Shown here: piece by piece, positions 45,667 to 57,600 of the stretch
Numbering within the stretch: position 1 is the stretch's first letter
How the letters are laid out: every line of letters starts with the position of its first letter
Source of the DNA: Myxococcales bacterium
GTDB taxonomy: Bacteria > Myxococcota > Bradymonadia > UBA7976 > UBA1532
DNA length: 64,000 bases
Direction: 5' to 3'
Assembly (NCBI GenBank): GCA_020633515.1
Contig: JACKDM010000002.1
Span: 62,001 to 126,000 of the forward strand
Translations under genes and position numbers: made by a program
The notes under the pieces: model-generated
What the model was told of the DNA's origin: nothing
Database searches by the model: none
The model's input: the letters and a program-made list of their open reading frames with translations, nothing else

Positions 45667-46385
45667 TCCGGGTGCCGCTGCCGGGCGCCGATCTGGGCGC
45701 GGAGCGGTTGGCGCTGCCGGCGGAGGCGGCGCACTACCTGCGGCGGGTGCGGCGGCTGGGGGCGGGCGATCGGGTGCGGGTCTTCGACGGGGAGGGGCGC
45801 GAGGCGGAGGCGGTGCTCGTCGAGGAGGGCGAGGCGCTGGTGGCCGAGCGGGCGGGGCCGGTGGTGAGCGGGCGGCGGGCGGCGCCGGTGACGCTGGTGT
45901 ATGGGCTGCCGAAGGGCGAGAAGCTGGACGCGGTGGCGCGGCAGGTGACCGAGCTGGGGGTGGCGCGGCTGATCCTGCTCGACGCGGCGCGCAGCGTGGT
46001 GAAGCTCGACGGGGCGCGGGCGGAGAAGCGGCGCGAGCGGCTGGCGCGGGTGATGGCCGAGGCGGCGCGGCAGTCGGATCGGGCCGATACGCCGGTGTTG
46101 GTGGGGCCGCTCGATCTGGCGGGGGCGCTGGCGGCGACGGCGGATTGTGCGGCGCGCTGGGTGCTGCACCCGCACGGCGGCGGCGCGCTCGACGCGGTCG
46201 CGCTGGGGGTGGCGCCGCCGATCGCGGTCTTCGTGGGGCCGGAGGGGGGGTTTTCGCCGGGTGAGGTCGCGGCGATGACGGCGGCGGGGGTGCGCGCGGT
46301 GCGGCTCGGGTGCCCGATCCTGCGCACCGAGACGGCGGCGCCGGTCGCGGTCGCGCTCGCCCTCGATCGACTCGGCGTGCTATGA
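45663..46385 (+). CDS. rsmE: 16S rRNA (uracil-1498-N3) methyltransferase RsmE
   Basis: The 240-residue protein has the SPOUT-class RsmE signatures: N-terminal PUA-like part with AHYLRRVRRLGAGDRVRVFDG, then LPKGEKLDAVARQVTELGV, GPEGGFSPGEVAAM and VRLGCPILRTETA, which form the trefoil-knot SAM site. It methylates U1498 of 16S rRNA in the assembled 30S subunit. GTG at 45663 overlaps the PrmA stop (GTGA). The prmA-rsmE order is common in bacteria and supports both calls. Confidence 0.95.
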   Translation: MIRVPLPGADLGAERLALPAEAAHYLRRVRRLGAGDRVRVFDGEGREAEAVLVEEGEALVAERAGPVVSGRRAAPVTLVYGLPKGEKLDAVARQVTELGVARLILLDAARSVVKLDGARAEKRRERLARVMAEAARQSDRADTPVLVGPLDLAGALAATADCAARWVLHPHGGGALDAVALGVAPPIAVFVGPEGGFSPGEVAAMTAAGVRAVRLGCPILRTETAAPVAVALALDRLGVL

Positions 46386-46394
46386 GCCCGACCG

Positions 46395-46901
46395 ATGGGG
46401 ACGGCCCGCCGGCGCGGCGACATGTTTCGGATGGCGGTCACCGCCGCGCCGTTCTGGCGGCGGCTGCTGGCCGATCTGTGTGACCTCGCGCTGCTGGGCG
46501 GGGTGGGCTTCGCGCTGTGGCGGAGCGGGCTGGTGCGGCCGACGCTGCCGGCGCGGGCGTTCGACTGGATCGACTACACCGCCGAGCTGCTCGCCGAGCA
46601 CCTGCACCTGTTCAAAGGGCCGGCGGTGGTGATGCTGGGCGTCGCCGCGATCTATGCGGTCGTCACCCGGCACCTGCTCGCGGGCACGCTCGGGGAGCGG
46701 CTGTTGGGGCTGCGGCTGATCGACCGGGAGGGTGAGGGCGCGGGGCCGCTGCGGGCGCTGGCGCACGCGGCGGGCACGGTGGTGGGGCTGGGGGCGCTGC
46801 TGCTCGGTTATGTGTGGGCGGCGGTCGATCCGCGGCGGCAGGGGCTCGCGGAGTATGTCTCGGGCACGCTGCTGGTGGTGGGCGAGCCGCGGCCGGATTG
46901 A
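46395..46901 (+). CDS. RDD family membrane protein
   Basis: The 168-residue protein has the RDD layout: FWRRLLADLCDLALLGGVGF (the R-x-x-A-x-x-x-D motif at the first membrane segment), a second segment AVVMLGVAAIYAVV, then GTLGERLLGLRLIDREG and a third segment LGALLLGYVW followed by DPRRQGLAEYVSGTLLV. RDD proteins are small inner-membrane proteins, some acting as Na+/H+ antiporters, mostly unknown. It begins 9 bases after rsmE. ATG 46395 is used; ATG 46422 (MFRMAVTAAPFWRR) is also possible. No strong ribosome site. Confidence 0.85.
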   Translation: MGTARRRGDMFRMAVTAAPFWRRLLADLCDLALLGGVGFALWRSGLVRPTLPARAFDWIDYTAELLAEHLHLFKGPAVVMLGVAAIYAVVTRHLLAGTLGERLLGLRLIDREGEGAGPLRALAHAAGTVVGLGALLLGYVWAAVDPRRQGLAEYVSGTLLVVGEPRPD

Positions 46902-46931
46902 CGGCGATGTGCGGTGGGGCGTCGATCGCGC

Positions 46932-46959
46932 TTGCCCGACGGGGCTCGGATGTTAGTCT
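46932..46959 (+). promoter_or_regulatory. candidate promoter of the 47-kb modular protein gene
   Basis: TTGCCC (46932-46937), 16-base spacer, TAGTCT (46954-46959); predicted start near 46966, then a G-run and ATG 46984. Confidence 0.45.
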
Positions 46960-46983
46960 GGTGAGGAGCACCGGGGGGGGCTG

Positions 46984-49900
46984 ATGTCGGATCCGCAACT
47001 GGATGTCGAGCACGCGAGCGCGCAGGCGCAACAGTTCGCCGATGAGGCGGGCGCGGCGGCGGGGCCGGATCTGCGGGATCCGCAGGCGCTGGCGCAGCAG
47101 GCGCAGTCGATGGAGCTGTCGGGGGCGTCGACGGAGGGGCTGGCGGCGCCGGGCACGGAGGCGGCGGCGGCGCAGAGCCGGGAGCTGGCGGCGGCGGCGG
47201 GGGACGTGGAGCTGGGCGAGGGGGGGCTGGGGAGCGCGGCGCCGCCGGGGGACGAGGGGGCGGGGCCGGTGGTCGAGGGCGGGGCGCCGGGTGGCGCGGT
47301 GGACGCGGGCGGCGTCGAGGGCGGGCAGCAGGTCGAGGGCGGGCAGCCGGTCGAAGGCGGGCAGCAGGTCGAGGGCGGGCAGCCGGTCGAAGGCGAGCCG
47401 GGGCGGAGGCGCCGGTCGTCGAGGTCGAGGCGCCCGGCGAGGGCGGCGAGTCACCGAGGGCGGCGAAGAGGGCGAGCAGCAGACCGGCGAGCAGGCGCCG
47501 GGGCAGGGTCCGCAGGTCGAGGGCGGCGAGCTCGGCGACGGCGGCCGGGCGAGCGGTGGCGGGCCGGGCGGGCTCGACGGCGCGCTCGGCGGCGGGGGCG
47601 GCGCGCCGGTCGGCGTCGGCGGCATGTGCCCCGCGCCGTGGGACACGGTCAGCACCGGCTTCGACTGGGACCTCGAGATCGCGGTCCGCGACCACTTCTT
47701 CGACCCCGGCCCGACCATCGGCCCGGTGCAGACCCCCGGCGAGCCCGCGCCGCAGCCGCGTTCGCGCGGCGACATGGTCTCGCAGGCGCTCGGCGGGGGC
47801 GCGCTCACCGGGCTCGTCGAGGGCGGCAAGTCGATCGTCATCGACACCGCCATCAACGTCGCCTCGTCCAAGATCCCGTACGTCGCCGGCTTCGTCGAGG
47901 CCGGGCGCATGTTCTACACCATCTACGACAAGGGCCTCGGCGGCTGGGCGGCCGAGGTCGGGTCGGGGCTGACCGGCGGCGGCAAGTTCGGCGAGGGCTG
48001 GGCCAAGCTCACCTCGGGTGATCCCATCGACACGATCGAGGGCGTCCTCGACATGGCGGACGGGGTCAAGACGATCCTCGACACGCTCACCTCGATCTGC
48101 TGGGCGGTCGCGGGGATCGGCTTCCTGTTGAGCTTCATCCCCGGGATGCAGTGGCTCATCCCGTTCGTCGCGCTCGCGGCGAAGTGGGGCTCGATCCTCG
48201 GCGCGGTGGGCACGGTGATGGGCACCGTGACGTCGATCCTGCGCGCGGTGATGATCGGGCTGCGCACGGTCGACATCTTGTATCTGGAGAGCGATCCGGC
48301 GGCGGCGGAGCAGAAGGCGGCGCGGCTGCAGGAGGACACCGGCAAGTTCGTGCAGGCGTGGACCGAGCGCGCGGGCGACTCGGTGCGCAACAACCTCTCG
48401 GGCGGGCCGCACCCGTCGCAGCGCAAGGGCGGCGACGGTGACGGGGCGCCGCGGACCGGCGGGGACGGCGGCGGCGGGGCGCCGCGGCCGACGGTGCTGC
48501 AGCGGGCGGGCAATGTGTTGACGAGCTTCGCGAGCGCCTCGATCGGCGCCGGCCAGCTCAGCGCCGACAACCGCGGCCGGCTCGCCAACAACATCCGCAA
48601 CACCGCCGGCGCGACCGTAGGTGCCTTCAAGCCGGGGCAGACGACCGGCGAGCGGATCCACGGCCTCGAGAGCCGCGGCGTCGACGTCTATGTCAACGAG
48701 CGCCATCGCGACCATGTCAACGACCGCCTCGGCCCCGACGCGGCCGATCCGTCGACCCGGCAGGGCGCCCGCGGGCAGGCGCAGGCCGAGGCGGCGGCGG
48801 CGCAGCAGAAGTACGACGAGGCGAGCGCCGAGCTCGACGCGGCGCGGCGGGACCAGTCCGACGCGCGCCGGACGCTCGACGAGGCGCAGCAGCGGCTCGA
48901 AGCGGCGCAGGAGCGGCTGCGGCAGGTCGAGGGCGGCACCGCCGCGCAGCGACAGGCGGCCGAGACCGAGCTCGCCGAGCGCAAGGCGCTGCTCGACAGC
49001 TACGGCAAGGACGTGCAGACGACAGCCGACGCGCTCGCCGCCGCGCGGCAGCAGCTCCAGACCGCGCGCGCCGATCGGCTGCGCTCGTACTTCGGCGATC
49101 CGGTCGCCAACGCGGCGGTCGCGCGGGCGGAGCAGCAGGTCAAGGCGTTCGAGCGCGAGCTCGCGTCGGCGCGGCAGGGGCAGGCCGAGGCTCAGGTGCT
49201 CTATGTCGAGGGTCAGGCCGAGCTCAACCGCGCCAACGCGCCGGTGAGCGCCGCGCAGAACGAGGTGGAGCTCGCCAGCGGCCGTCGCGACACCGCGCAG
49301 CACTACACCGACGAAGCCGGCGGCGTCGTCACCGGCCTCGAACCGGGCGCGCGCACTGCCGGGGCCACCCGTGACGCCGCGGCGGCCAAGGCGGATGGGA
49401 TCGACGCCAGCACCGCCGCCGCGCGCCAGCGCTTCGACGCGCGCATGGCGCTCATCGCCGAGCACCAGCGGTTCCGTGACCTCAGCGGCGCCGGGGCCGA
49501 TGGCGGCGAGCTCGGCGACCTCGGCGCCGGCGGCCACCTCTACGGGCACAACAAGGGCTCGGGCGTGACCGGGTTCCTCACCGGCGACGCGGTGGGGCTC
49601 CTCAACCGTGGCCTCGCGGCGCTCTCGGCCGAGGAGGAGCCGACCGCCGAGGCCCCCGCGGGCGAGACGCCGACGCCGACGCCCGAGCCGGCGCCGACGC
49701 CCGGCCCGGCGCCGACGCCCGAGGGCACGCCCGGCCCCGCGGCGGCGCCCGGCCCCGACTATGGCGCGCTGATCCGCGAGGCGGTGCAGAACCTCGCCGT
49801 CGGCCTGCCGGCGCCGCCGACCGCCGTGCCCGGCGCCGTCGACGGCGCGGCCGGCGCGGTCGAGCTCATCAACGCCGAGGAGGAGGCGCTGCGCGCGCAG

Positions 49901-50614
49901 CAGACGCAGATCGGCGAGGCGCGCGCGGCCGGTGAGACCTCGCTCGGCGAGATCGCCGAGGGCCGCGCGATGGTCGAGGCCGGCCGCGGCGGCGTGGGCG
50001 GGATCGAGGGCGAGGCCGACACCCTCGAAGGCAAGCAGGACGAGCTCGGCGCGGCCGCGCAGCAGGCGGGCGCGGAGGCTGCGGGCGGCCAGTCCAAGAG
50101 CGGCGAGGGTCAGGGGCTCATCGAGGGCTTCGTCGGCAAGTTCCTCGAGCTGATGGGCAAGGTGCCGTCACGCTTCGTCAGCAACGCCGGCGCCGGCTCC
50201 GAGGGCGCGCAGCAGCTCCAGGGCGCGGCGACCGGCGGCGCCGAGGCGATGCAGACCGGCGCGAGCGCGGGGGCGGCGGCCGAGGCGGCGGCGACCGAGC
50301 ACAAGGCGCGCACCACCGCGCTGCGCGGCCAGACCGAGGCGACCGCCGGCCAGCTCGACACGGCCGAGGGCGCGATGAACACCCGCGAGCAGGACGCGCA
50401 GACCGGCCTCGGCGAGCTCGATCAGGCCGAGGCCGAGCTCGAAGCCGAGCTCGCCGCGCTCTGCGCCGAGCGCGACCGCCTCGTCGCCGGCCACGCGGCC
50501 GACGCGCAGCTCGGCGCCGACTGGACGCAGGCCCACCAGAGCGAGCGCCTCACCCGCGAGGCCGATCTCGAGGCGCTCATCAGCGAGGCCGAGGCGGCGA
50601 CGGGCGGACGGTGA
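46984..50614 (+). CDS. large modular protein with central hydrophobic domain and coiled coil, possible exported cargo
   Basis: About 1210 residues if two shifts near 47400-47445 are repaired (coherent sequence passes through all three frames there). Order: Ala/Gln-rich N-terminus (MSDPQLDVEHASAQAQQFAD) with no signal peptide; a six-residue repeat VEGGQ(Q/P); a Gly-rich linker; a globular part (about 215-440) with GFDWDLEIAVRDHFFDPGPT and long hydrophobic helices (SICWAVAGIGFLLSFIPGMQ, LIPFVALAAKWGSILGAVGT); a long Gln/Ala/Glu coiled coil (about 590-760); a Thr-Pro linker (about 895-915); and Ala/Gly/Glu helices to the end. Lack of a signal with internal hydrophobic helices and coiled coils recalls toxins or cargo of contractile injection systems in myxobacteria. 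That is an analogy, no known domain was recognised. Last frame is intact 47450-50614. Confidence 0.7.
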
Positions 50615-50619
50615 GGCGG

Positions 50620-51240
50620 TCAGTATTGCGGACGTCGAAAGGGCTCGCCGCCGAGCCACGGGCGCAGCGCGTTGGCGAGGGCGATGCAGTCGGGGACCGG
50701 CAGGATGAACGTGGTCGAAGCGCCCGCAGCGTCCCGGTAGAGCAACCAGCCGGTCTTGGGTGCGCCTCCGCCGCCCCAGCCGGGGATCGAACCGGAGTGC
50801 GCTCCGACGATCCGCGACCGCGGCAGCCACGTCACCCGGCCATCCCACCCGCGCCAGAGGATCCCGTCGTCCTCCACGTACAGCCCCGCCCGCGCCCGCC
50901 CCGCCGCGACCGCGCGCCCCTCGGCCCGGTACCGCGCCACCTGCCGCGCGCCCCACACCGCCGGCCACGCGAAGAACGCGATCATCACCAGCGCGATGAC
51001 CAGCTTCGGCCCGTCCTCGCCGCGCGCCGTCAGCACCGCCGACCACGCGAGCGCTGCGCAGATCGCCCCGCACACCAGCGCCACCCCGCCGCCCACCACC
51101 GGCATCGACCGCTCCGCCGCGAAGAACCGCTCCGGCCGCGCCACCGGCCGCTCGGGATCGAGCAGCGCCTGCAACCGCATCGGCAGCCCGTCGGCCGCCC
51201 CGTCGACGATCAAGACCTCGTACGCTTCCACGCTGCTCAC
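50620..51240 (-). CDS. membrane protein with two transmembrane helices, unknown
   Basis: About 206 residues from GTG 51240 (VSSVEAYEVLIVDG), with two adjacent membrane helices (about residues 55-72 and 82-98: VVGGGVALVCGAICAALAW, LVIALVMIAFFAWPAVW) and a C-terminal beta-rich domain (VEDDGILWRGWDGRVTWLPRS) that resembles PH-like/YcxB-type C-domains of small membrane proteins. The frame is open to GTG 51294, adding 18 less protein-like residues, so the start is uncertain. Convergent with the previous gene, five bases between stops. Confidence 0.7.
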   Translation of the reverse strand: MSSVEAYEVLIVDGAADGLPMRLQALLDPERPVARPERFFAAERSMPVVGGGVALVCGAICAALAWSAVLTARGEDGPKLVIALVMIAFFAWPAVWGARQVARYRAEGRAVAAGRARAGLYVEDDGILWRGWDGRVTWLPRSRIVGAHSGSIPGWGGGGAPKTGWLLYRDAAGASTTFILPVPDCIALANALRPWLGGEPFRRPQY

Positions 51241-51317
51241 CCCGTGCGTCGTCGCCGCCCCGGCAGCATAATGCACCCCGCCCCCGGGCGTCACACCGCA
51301 GCCGAACCGAGGCCCCG

Positions 51318-52457
<1,140 letters not shown>

Positions 52458-52463
52458 CGCGCC

Positions 52464-53117
52464 TCACAGCGGCGCCCACACCGCCGACGCCACGATCGCC
52501 ACCCCGACCAGCGCCACCACCCCGTGAAACACCCACTGCCGCCGTGACAGCCCCGTCGGCGCCGCCCCCCGCCCCGCCGCCGCCAGCGCCCGCCGCCACC
52601 CCATCACCACCGGCAGCGCCATCAGCAGCCCCGGGAACACCACCGCCGATCCCACCCGCGCCCGATTGCCCACCGCGCTCCCGCCCACCACCTCGCCGCC
52701 CGCGACCAGCGAGATCCCATCGACCGGCAGCCCCGCCACCAGCCCCATCGCGTACGGCGTCGCCAGGAGCAGCCACGCCATCAGCCCCCAGTCCACCAGC
52801 GCCCGCCGCGCGTGCGCCCGCAGATGCGGCGGCGCGCCCGCGGCCATCACCCCCGTCAACCCCAGCGGCCCCGCCAGCGCCAGCGCATAGACCGCCAGCG
52901 CCCCGCCCCGCACGCCATCGTGCGCGCCCCACGGCGAGACCGCCTCGCAGATCGCCACCCACCACGCCAGCGCCCCGACGTCCTGCCCGCCGAACGCCGC
53001 CACCAGCCACGCCCACGAGACCAGCCCGAACGGCACCACCCACACCGGCGCCAGCGCCCGCACCACCACCGCGCCGCGCCGCTCGGCGACCTCCCGATCC
53101 GGTGCAACCCCCGCCAT
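52464..53117 (-). CDS. polytopic membrane protein, unknown
   Basis: The 217-residue protein has five to six hydrophobic segments (VWVVPFGLVSWAWLVAAF, ALAVYALALAGPLGLTGVMA, WGLMAWLLLATPYAMGLVAG, VVFPGLLMALPVVMGW, VFHGVVALVGVAIVASAVW). No family motif is recognised. The start ATG 53117 follows GGAGG with six bases between. It is convergent with the TPR gene. Confidence 0.75.
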   Translation of the reverse strand: MAGVAPDREVAERRGAVVVRALAPVWVVPFGLVSWAWLVAAFGGQDVGALAWWVAICEAVSPWGAHDGVRGGALAVYALALAGPLGLTGVMAAGAPPHLRAHARRALVDWGLMAWLLLATPYAMGLVAGLPVDGISLVAGGEVVGGSAVGNRARVGSAVVFPGLLMALPVVMGWRRALAAAGRGAAPTGLSRRQWVFHGVVALVGVAIVASAVWAPL

Positions 53118-53290
53118 CGAACACCTCCGCTCGCCGCCTGCGTCGCGCCCAGCATGGCACGCGCGCCGCCCCGATCCTCGACGAAATCTCCGCGCTGCGC
53201 GTCGGCGACGGAGATCGGAGCCCTCGCCCGTCGCCCCCGCACCGCGAAACAGGCGGTGACTCTTCGGGCGGCGGCCCCCCGGCGAGGGTG

Positions 53291-53319
53291 TTCACCGCAG
53301 ACGAGATTCGAGCTATTGT
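53291..53319 (+). promoter_or_regulatory. sigma-70-type promoter of the MshEN-GAF gene
   Basis: TTCACC (53291-53296), 17-base spacer, TATTGT (53314-53319); start near 53326 and a leader with GAAGG before ATG 53365. Confidence 0.5.
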
Positions 53320-53364
53320 CCGGCGAGCGCGGTCGCTTTGGCGGCGAGACGACACGAAGGCGCG

Positions 53365-54618
53365 ATGCCCCACATCGACGAATTCTGGGACGACATCGCG
53401 GATGAAGGCCTGGTGGACCCCGACCAGGCCGGCCGGGCGCGCGCCCGGTTCATCCAGGTCGGCGGCGGCCTCGACACCGCGGTGCTCGAGAACGCCCCGC
53501 TCGCGCCCGAGATGCGGCTGCGGCTCCTCGAGATCGCCGCCCGCGCGCTCGACAAGAAGATCGCCGACCCCGAGACCCTCTCCCACCCCGACGCCGAGGC
53601 CGCCCGCCACATCCCCGCCGCGGTGATCGACCGCTACGGCGTCATGCCCGCCCGCGACGAACAGGGCCGGCTCATCCTCATCACCCCGCCGCTCGCGCCC
53701 CACGTCTTCAACGAGCTCAAGATGAAGCTCGGGCGCAGCTTCGACGCCCGCATCACCTTCGAGATCGACCTCCGCCTCGCGCTCGCACGCCACTTCGACG
53801 TCCCGCTCCCCGCCCGCTTCGAAGTGCTGCGCTCGGGCCGCCAGCCCGGCCGCTCGGTGCTCAGCGGCGTCCCGGCCCGCCGCCCGCCGCCCCGCATGGC
53901 CCAGGCCACGCCCACCCCGCGCCCATCGACCGGCGGCGACGCCCGCGGCTGGCTGGCCCGCGCGAGCACCGCGCTGCGCATGGCCCGCGACGAAGCCGCG
54001 CTCGTCGACGTCCTCGACCGCGCCGGCGCCGACGTCCTCGACGGCCGCTTCTACCTCGTCACCGAAGGCGACGCGCTGCGCTGCGTGGGCGGCACCGGGC
54101 TCGGCGAGGGCGAGGGGCCATCGATCCCCGTCACCGCCGCCCACCGGCTCGGCCAGGCGCTCACCCTCGGCTCGAGCCGCCTCGAAGACTGGCCCGCCGA
54201 CGACCCCGACCTGATCGCGCTCTACGACGGCCTCGGCCGCGCCGCGCCGGCCCGGATCATGGTCGAGCCGATCCGCGACGGCCTCGACGTCATCGGGGTC
54301 TTCGTCGGCGACCACGGCCCCGCCGGCATCGACCGCACCGCCGTCGGCGCGATCCGCCGCTGGTTGAGCCGCGTCTCGGTGCGCCTCGCCGATCTGCGCG
54401 GCGCCCGCCCCGCGCCCCGGCGCAGCGCGGTGCCCGCCCGACTGCGGCCGACGAGCCTGCCACCCCTGCCCGAACACCGCGCCGCCGCGTCGAGCGAACC
54501 GCCCGCCGGCCGCCCGCCCTCGCCGCCGATCATGCCCGAGCTGCCCCCGATCGAGCCGCCGCCCGCGGTCGCGCCGGCCGCGATCGGGACGACGACCCGC
54601 CCGCGGGCGCGATTGTGA
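53365..54618 (+). CDS. GspE/MshE N-terminal domain plus GAF-like domain; N-terminal part of a longer gene
   Basis: The 417-residue open frame holds an MshEN/GspE N-terminal domain (about residues 5-165: LVDPDQAGRARARFIQVGGG, ARHIPAAVIDRYGVMPARDE, LAPHVFNELKMKLGRSFDAR), which in pilus and secretion ATPases binds c-di-GMP or partner proteins. A GAF-like domain follows (about 200-340: AALVDVLDRAGADVLDGRFY, AARIMVEPIRDGLDVIGVFV type) and then a Pro-rich linker. No ATPase domain follows. Near 54600 the coherent linker moves to another frame (GAIVTDRPGASRAP), so the stop at 54618 is probably not the real end; see the next two entries. Start ATG 53365 (MPHIDEFWDDIADEG) behind GAAGG. Confidence 0.8.
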   Translation: MPHIDEFWDDIADEGLVDPDQAGRARARFIQVGGGLDTAVLENAPLAPEMRLRLLEIAARALDKKIADPETLSHPDAEAARHIPAAVIDRYGVMPARDEQGRLILITPPLAPHVFNELKMKLGRSFDARITFEIDLRLALARHFDVPLPARFEVLRSGRQPGRSVLSGVPARRPPPRMAQATPTPRPSTGGDARGWLARASTALRMARDEAALVDVLDRAGADVLDGRFYLVTEGDALRCVGGTGLGEGEGPSIPVTAAHRLGQALTLGSSRLEDWPADDPDLIALYDGLGRAAPARIMVEPIRDGLDVIGVFVGDHGPAGIDRTAVGAIRRWLSRVSVRLADLRGARPAPRRSAVPARLRPTSLPPLPEHRAAASSEPPAGRPPSPPIMPELPPIEPPPAVAPAAIGTTTRPRARL

Positions 54619-57600
54619 CCGATCGACCGGGCGCGAGCCGGGCGCCGCATGGTCCGCCGAAGGCACCGCCGCCGCGCCGCCCCGATCCGGCGCCGCCGCG
54701 CCGCCGCGCCGCCGCTCCGACCCGGCCACCGCTGCGCGCGACGCGCTCGCCGCCGCGCCGCCGCGCCGCCCCTCCGACCAGCCGCCGCTGCGCGACGCGC
54801 TCGCCGCCGCCCGCCCGCCGCCGCTCCGACCGCCGCCGCGCCGCCGATCATCACCGGCCCGCCGAGCGGCGAGCACCCGATCACGTCGAGCCGCCCCCGA
54901 TCGCCGCCCCGACCCGTTCGCCGACCGCGCCCGGCCGATGCCCGCCGGCATCCCGCTGCACGACCTGTTCGCCCCGCCGCCCGTCGCCCCGGCCCCTGCC
55001 CGCCGCCGCCGCGGCAGCCGCCGGCCGACGCGCTCTACGACCTCGCCGAAGCCGCCCGCACGGCCGCCGCGACCGCCGCGCACCTCGGCGGCGTCAGACC
55101 CCGCCGCGCGACGACCCTGCGCCGCTCGCGGGTCAGGCCGAAGCCGACGACGACGACATCGCCGAGCCGCCGATCGCGCGCCCGCTCGCCCGCGGAGAGC
55201 GCGCCGGCCGTTGGGGCGCCGAGGCCGCCGAGAGCGCCGGATCCGCAGCCGGCATCGACCTCGACGCGCTCCCGCCCTTCGCCCGCTCGCGCGGCGCCGG
55301 GTCAGGCGCCCGACGCGCCGATCGAACCCCGCCCGCCGCCGTGACCCCCGCCCAGCGCGCCGGCCGCCGCCCCGCCGTGCCCCTGCGCCGCGGCCCCGCC
55401 CGGACGTCGCGACCGCCCGCCGCGGCGCCAGTCCCCGAGGGCGCGCCGGCCCGGACGCCGCGCGCCGCCAGGCGCGGCGACGCGCTCGCCGACGACCGCG
55501 CCGCCATCGCGCGCCCCGAACGCTCCGCCGAGCCGAACCCGGCGACCGCGGCCGCAGGCGTTCCGCCGACCGACGCCGCCGCCACGCGCCCGATGGCCCG
55601 ACCCACCGCGCCGCCCCGCGCGCCCTGACCGCCTGACCGGCAGCGCCGCCGCCGCGCCCGACCGCCCGACCCAGCGCCGCCCGCCACCGCCCCGACCCGC
55701 CCGCCTCCGCCCCCGCGCCCCGTCCCTGCGGCCCGCCGTCGACCTCGACCGCCACGCCCGCCCCACCGTCGAAGCCCGCCCCCCCGATCGACCCCGCGAT
55801 CGCCGCCCACGCCGCCGCCGACGACGACGACCCGCTCGCCGGCTTCCTCGCCGATCCGAGCTCAGAAGCCCTCGCCGACGTCCTCGGCATCGAGGCGCCG
55901 ACCCCGATGGGCCGCCCGCCCAACACCCTCCCGAGCGCCCCCGCGCCCTCGCCGACGAACCCCCGCCGGCAGCCCGTCCTTCTTCGCCGCGCTCACCCCG
56001 CGCCCGCCGCTCCCGCCGAGCTCCTCGGCGGCCCGCCTGACCCGCCCGCGCGCCCGAAGCGCTCGCCGAAGGCCCCGCCGCCCGCCCACCATCAACCTCC
56101 GCGGCCCCAGGAAGGCGCCGCCGCTGCCCCGCCGGCCGTCCCGCTCGCCCGCCCGCCCCGCGAGCCGCCCCCGCTCCGCCCCCGACCCCGGTCGCCGCCG
56201 TGCCCTCGCGCCCGACCCTCGACCTGCGCGGCCCCGCCGACGAAGAGGAGCCCCCCGCGCCGCCGCTCGTCGACCCGGAGGCGATGCGCTCGCGCAAGAC
56301 CGTCAACCTGCGCCCCGGCCCCGCGCCCGGCGGGGGAGGGGAGGCAGCCGACACCGCCCCGGGAGCGACGACGCCCGGCGACGCTCACCCGCCGCGCGAC
56401 GCCGAACCCGCCGCGGTCGCCGCGACGGCCGATCCGGTCGTCGCCGAAGCCGACGCCCGTGCGGTCCGCGATCCGGCGCAGCCCGCCGCGCCGACCGACA
56501 CCGGCGAACCCGGCGACGCCGCGTCCCGCAGCGCCGACTTGGAATCGACCGACGCCGCGTCCGACGCCGAACCGCCCGACGACCCGTCCTCAACCGGCAT
56601 CGAGCATGATCCGAGCGCCGAGGCCCACGCCGCCGTCGACCGTGACTCCGCTGACCTCGACCTGGCCCCCGCCTCGGCCCCTGACCTCGACCCGGCCGTC
56701 GCCCCGGCCGCTGATCAACCCGGCCGCCGACCCGACGCGGCCGCCGCCTGCCGCCGACCGTGACGCGGCCGTCGCCCCGCCGACCGTGACCCGGCCGCGC
56801 CCCGGCCGCCGATGACCGCTCGACCGGCGCCGACCCCCGCCGCTGGCCCCGACCCGGCCGCCGACCGCGACCCGGGCGCTGACCCGGACCCGGCCGCCGA
56901 CCGCGACCCGGCGCCCGCCCCGGCCTCCGAACAACACCCGACCGACGCCGCAGACGAAGCCGACGCGCAGGCCCCCGCATCCCCCGACCCGCGCGAACCC
57001 GCTCTACCCGCGCCCACCGTCAACCCGACCGACGACGCCGACGCCCTTGACGCCCCCGCCCGCGCCGCCATCACCGACGCCATCGACGCACCTTCGGCCG
57101 ACGGATCCGTCGCCGTGCTCTCCATCGCCGCGCCGGCCAGCGACGAACCGGGCGCCGCCGACGCCGACCGCGCCAGCGCCGTGCTCGATCTCGCCGCCCC
57201 CCGCGCCGACGAAGCGGCCCGCGCCATCGACCTCGACGGCCTGACCGCCGACGCCCTGGTCATCGCCATGGAAGAAGCGGTCGCCGAAGCGCCGTCTCGC
57301 CCCGCCGTTGACGACGCGCCCGCACCTGCCCCGGCGGCCGCGCCGGGTCTTCGTGCGGCCACCGACGCGCCCGAGCGCCTGCTTCCCTCCGACGCATCGA
57401 CCGCCCGCTCGCCGACACCGCCGCTTTGCCCTCCGACGCGCAAGCCGCGCCGCTCGCCGACGCGCACGCCGCGCCGCGCGCCGACGCCCGATCCGCTTCC
57501 GTCTCTGCCTGCACACCGCGCCGCTCGCCGACGCCACGCCGCGCCGCCCTCGCCGCGCAAGCGCGCCGCTCGCCGACGCGCAGCCGCGCCGCTCGCCGAC

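Noticed and set aside
46382..46483. short frame starting ATGAGCCCG at the rsmE stop
   Set aside because: Runs only 33 codons to a stop inside the RDD gene, with no protein-like sequence.
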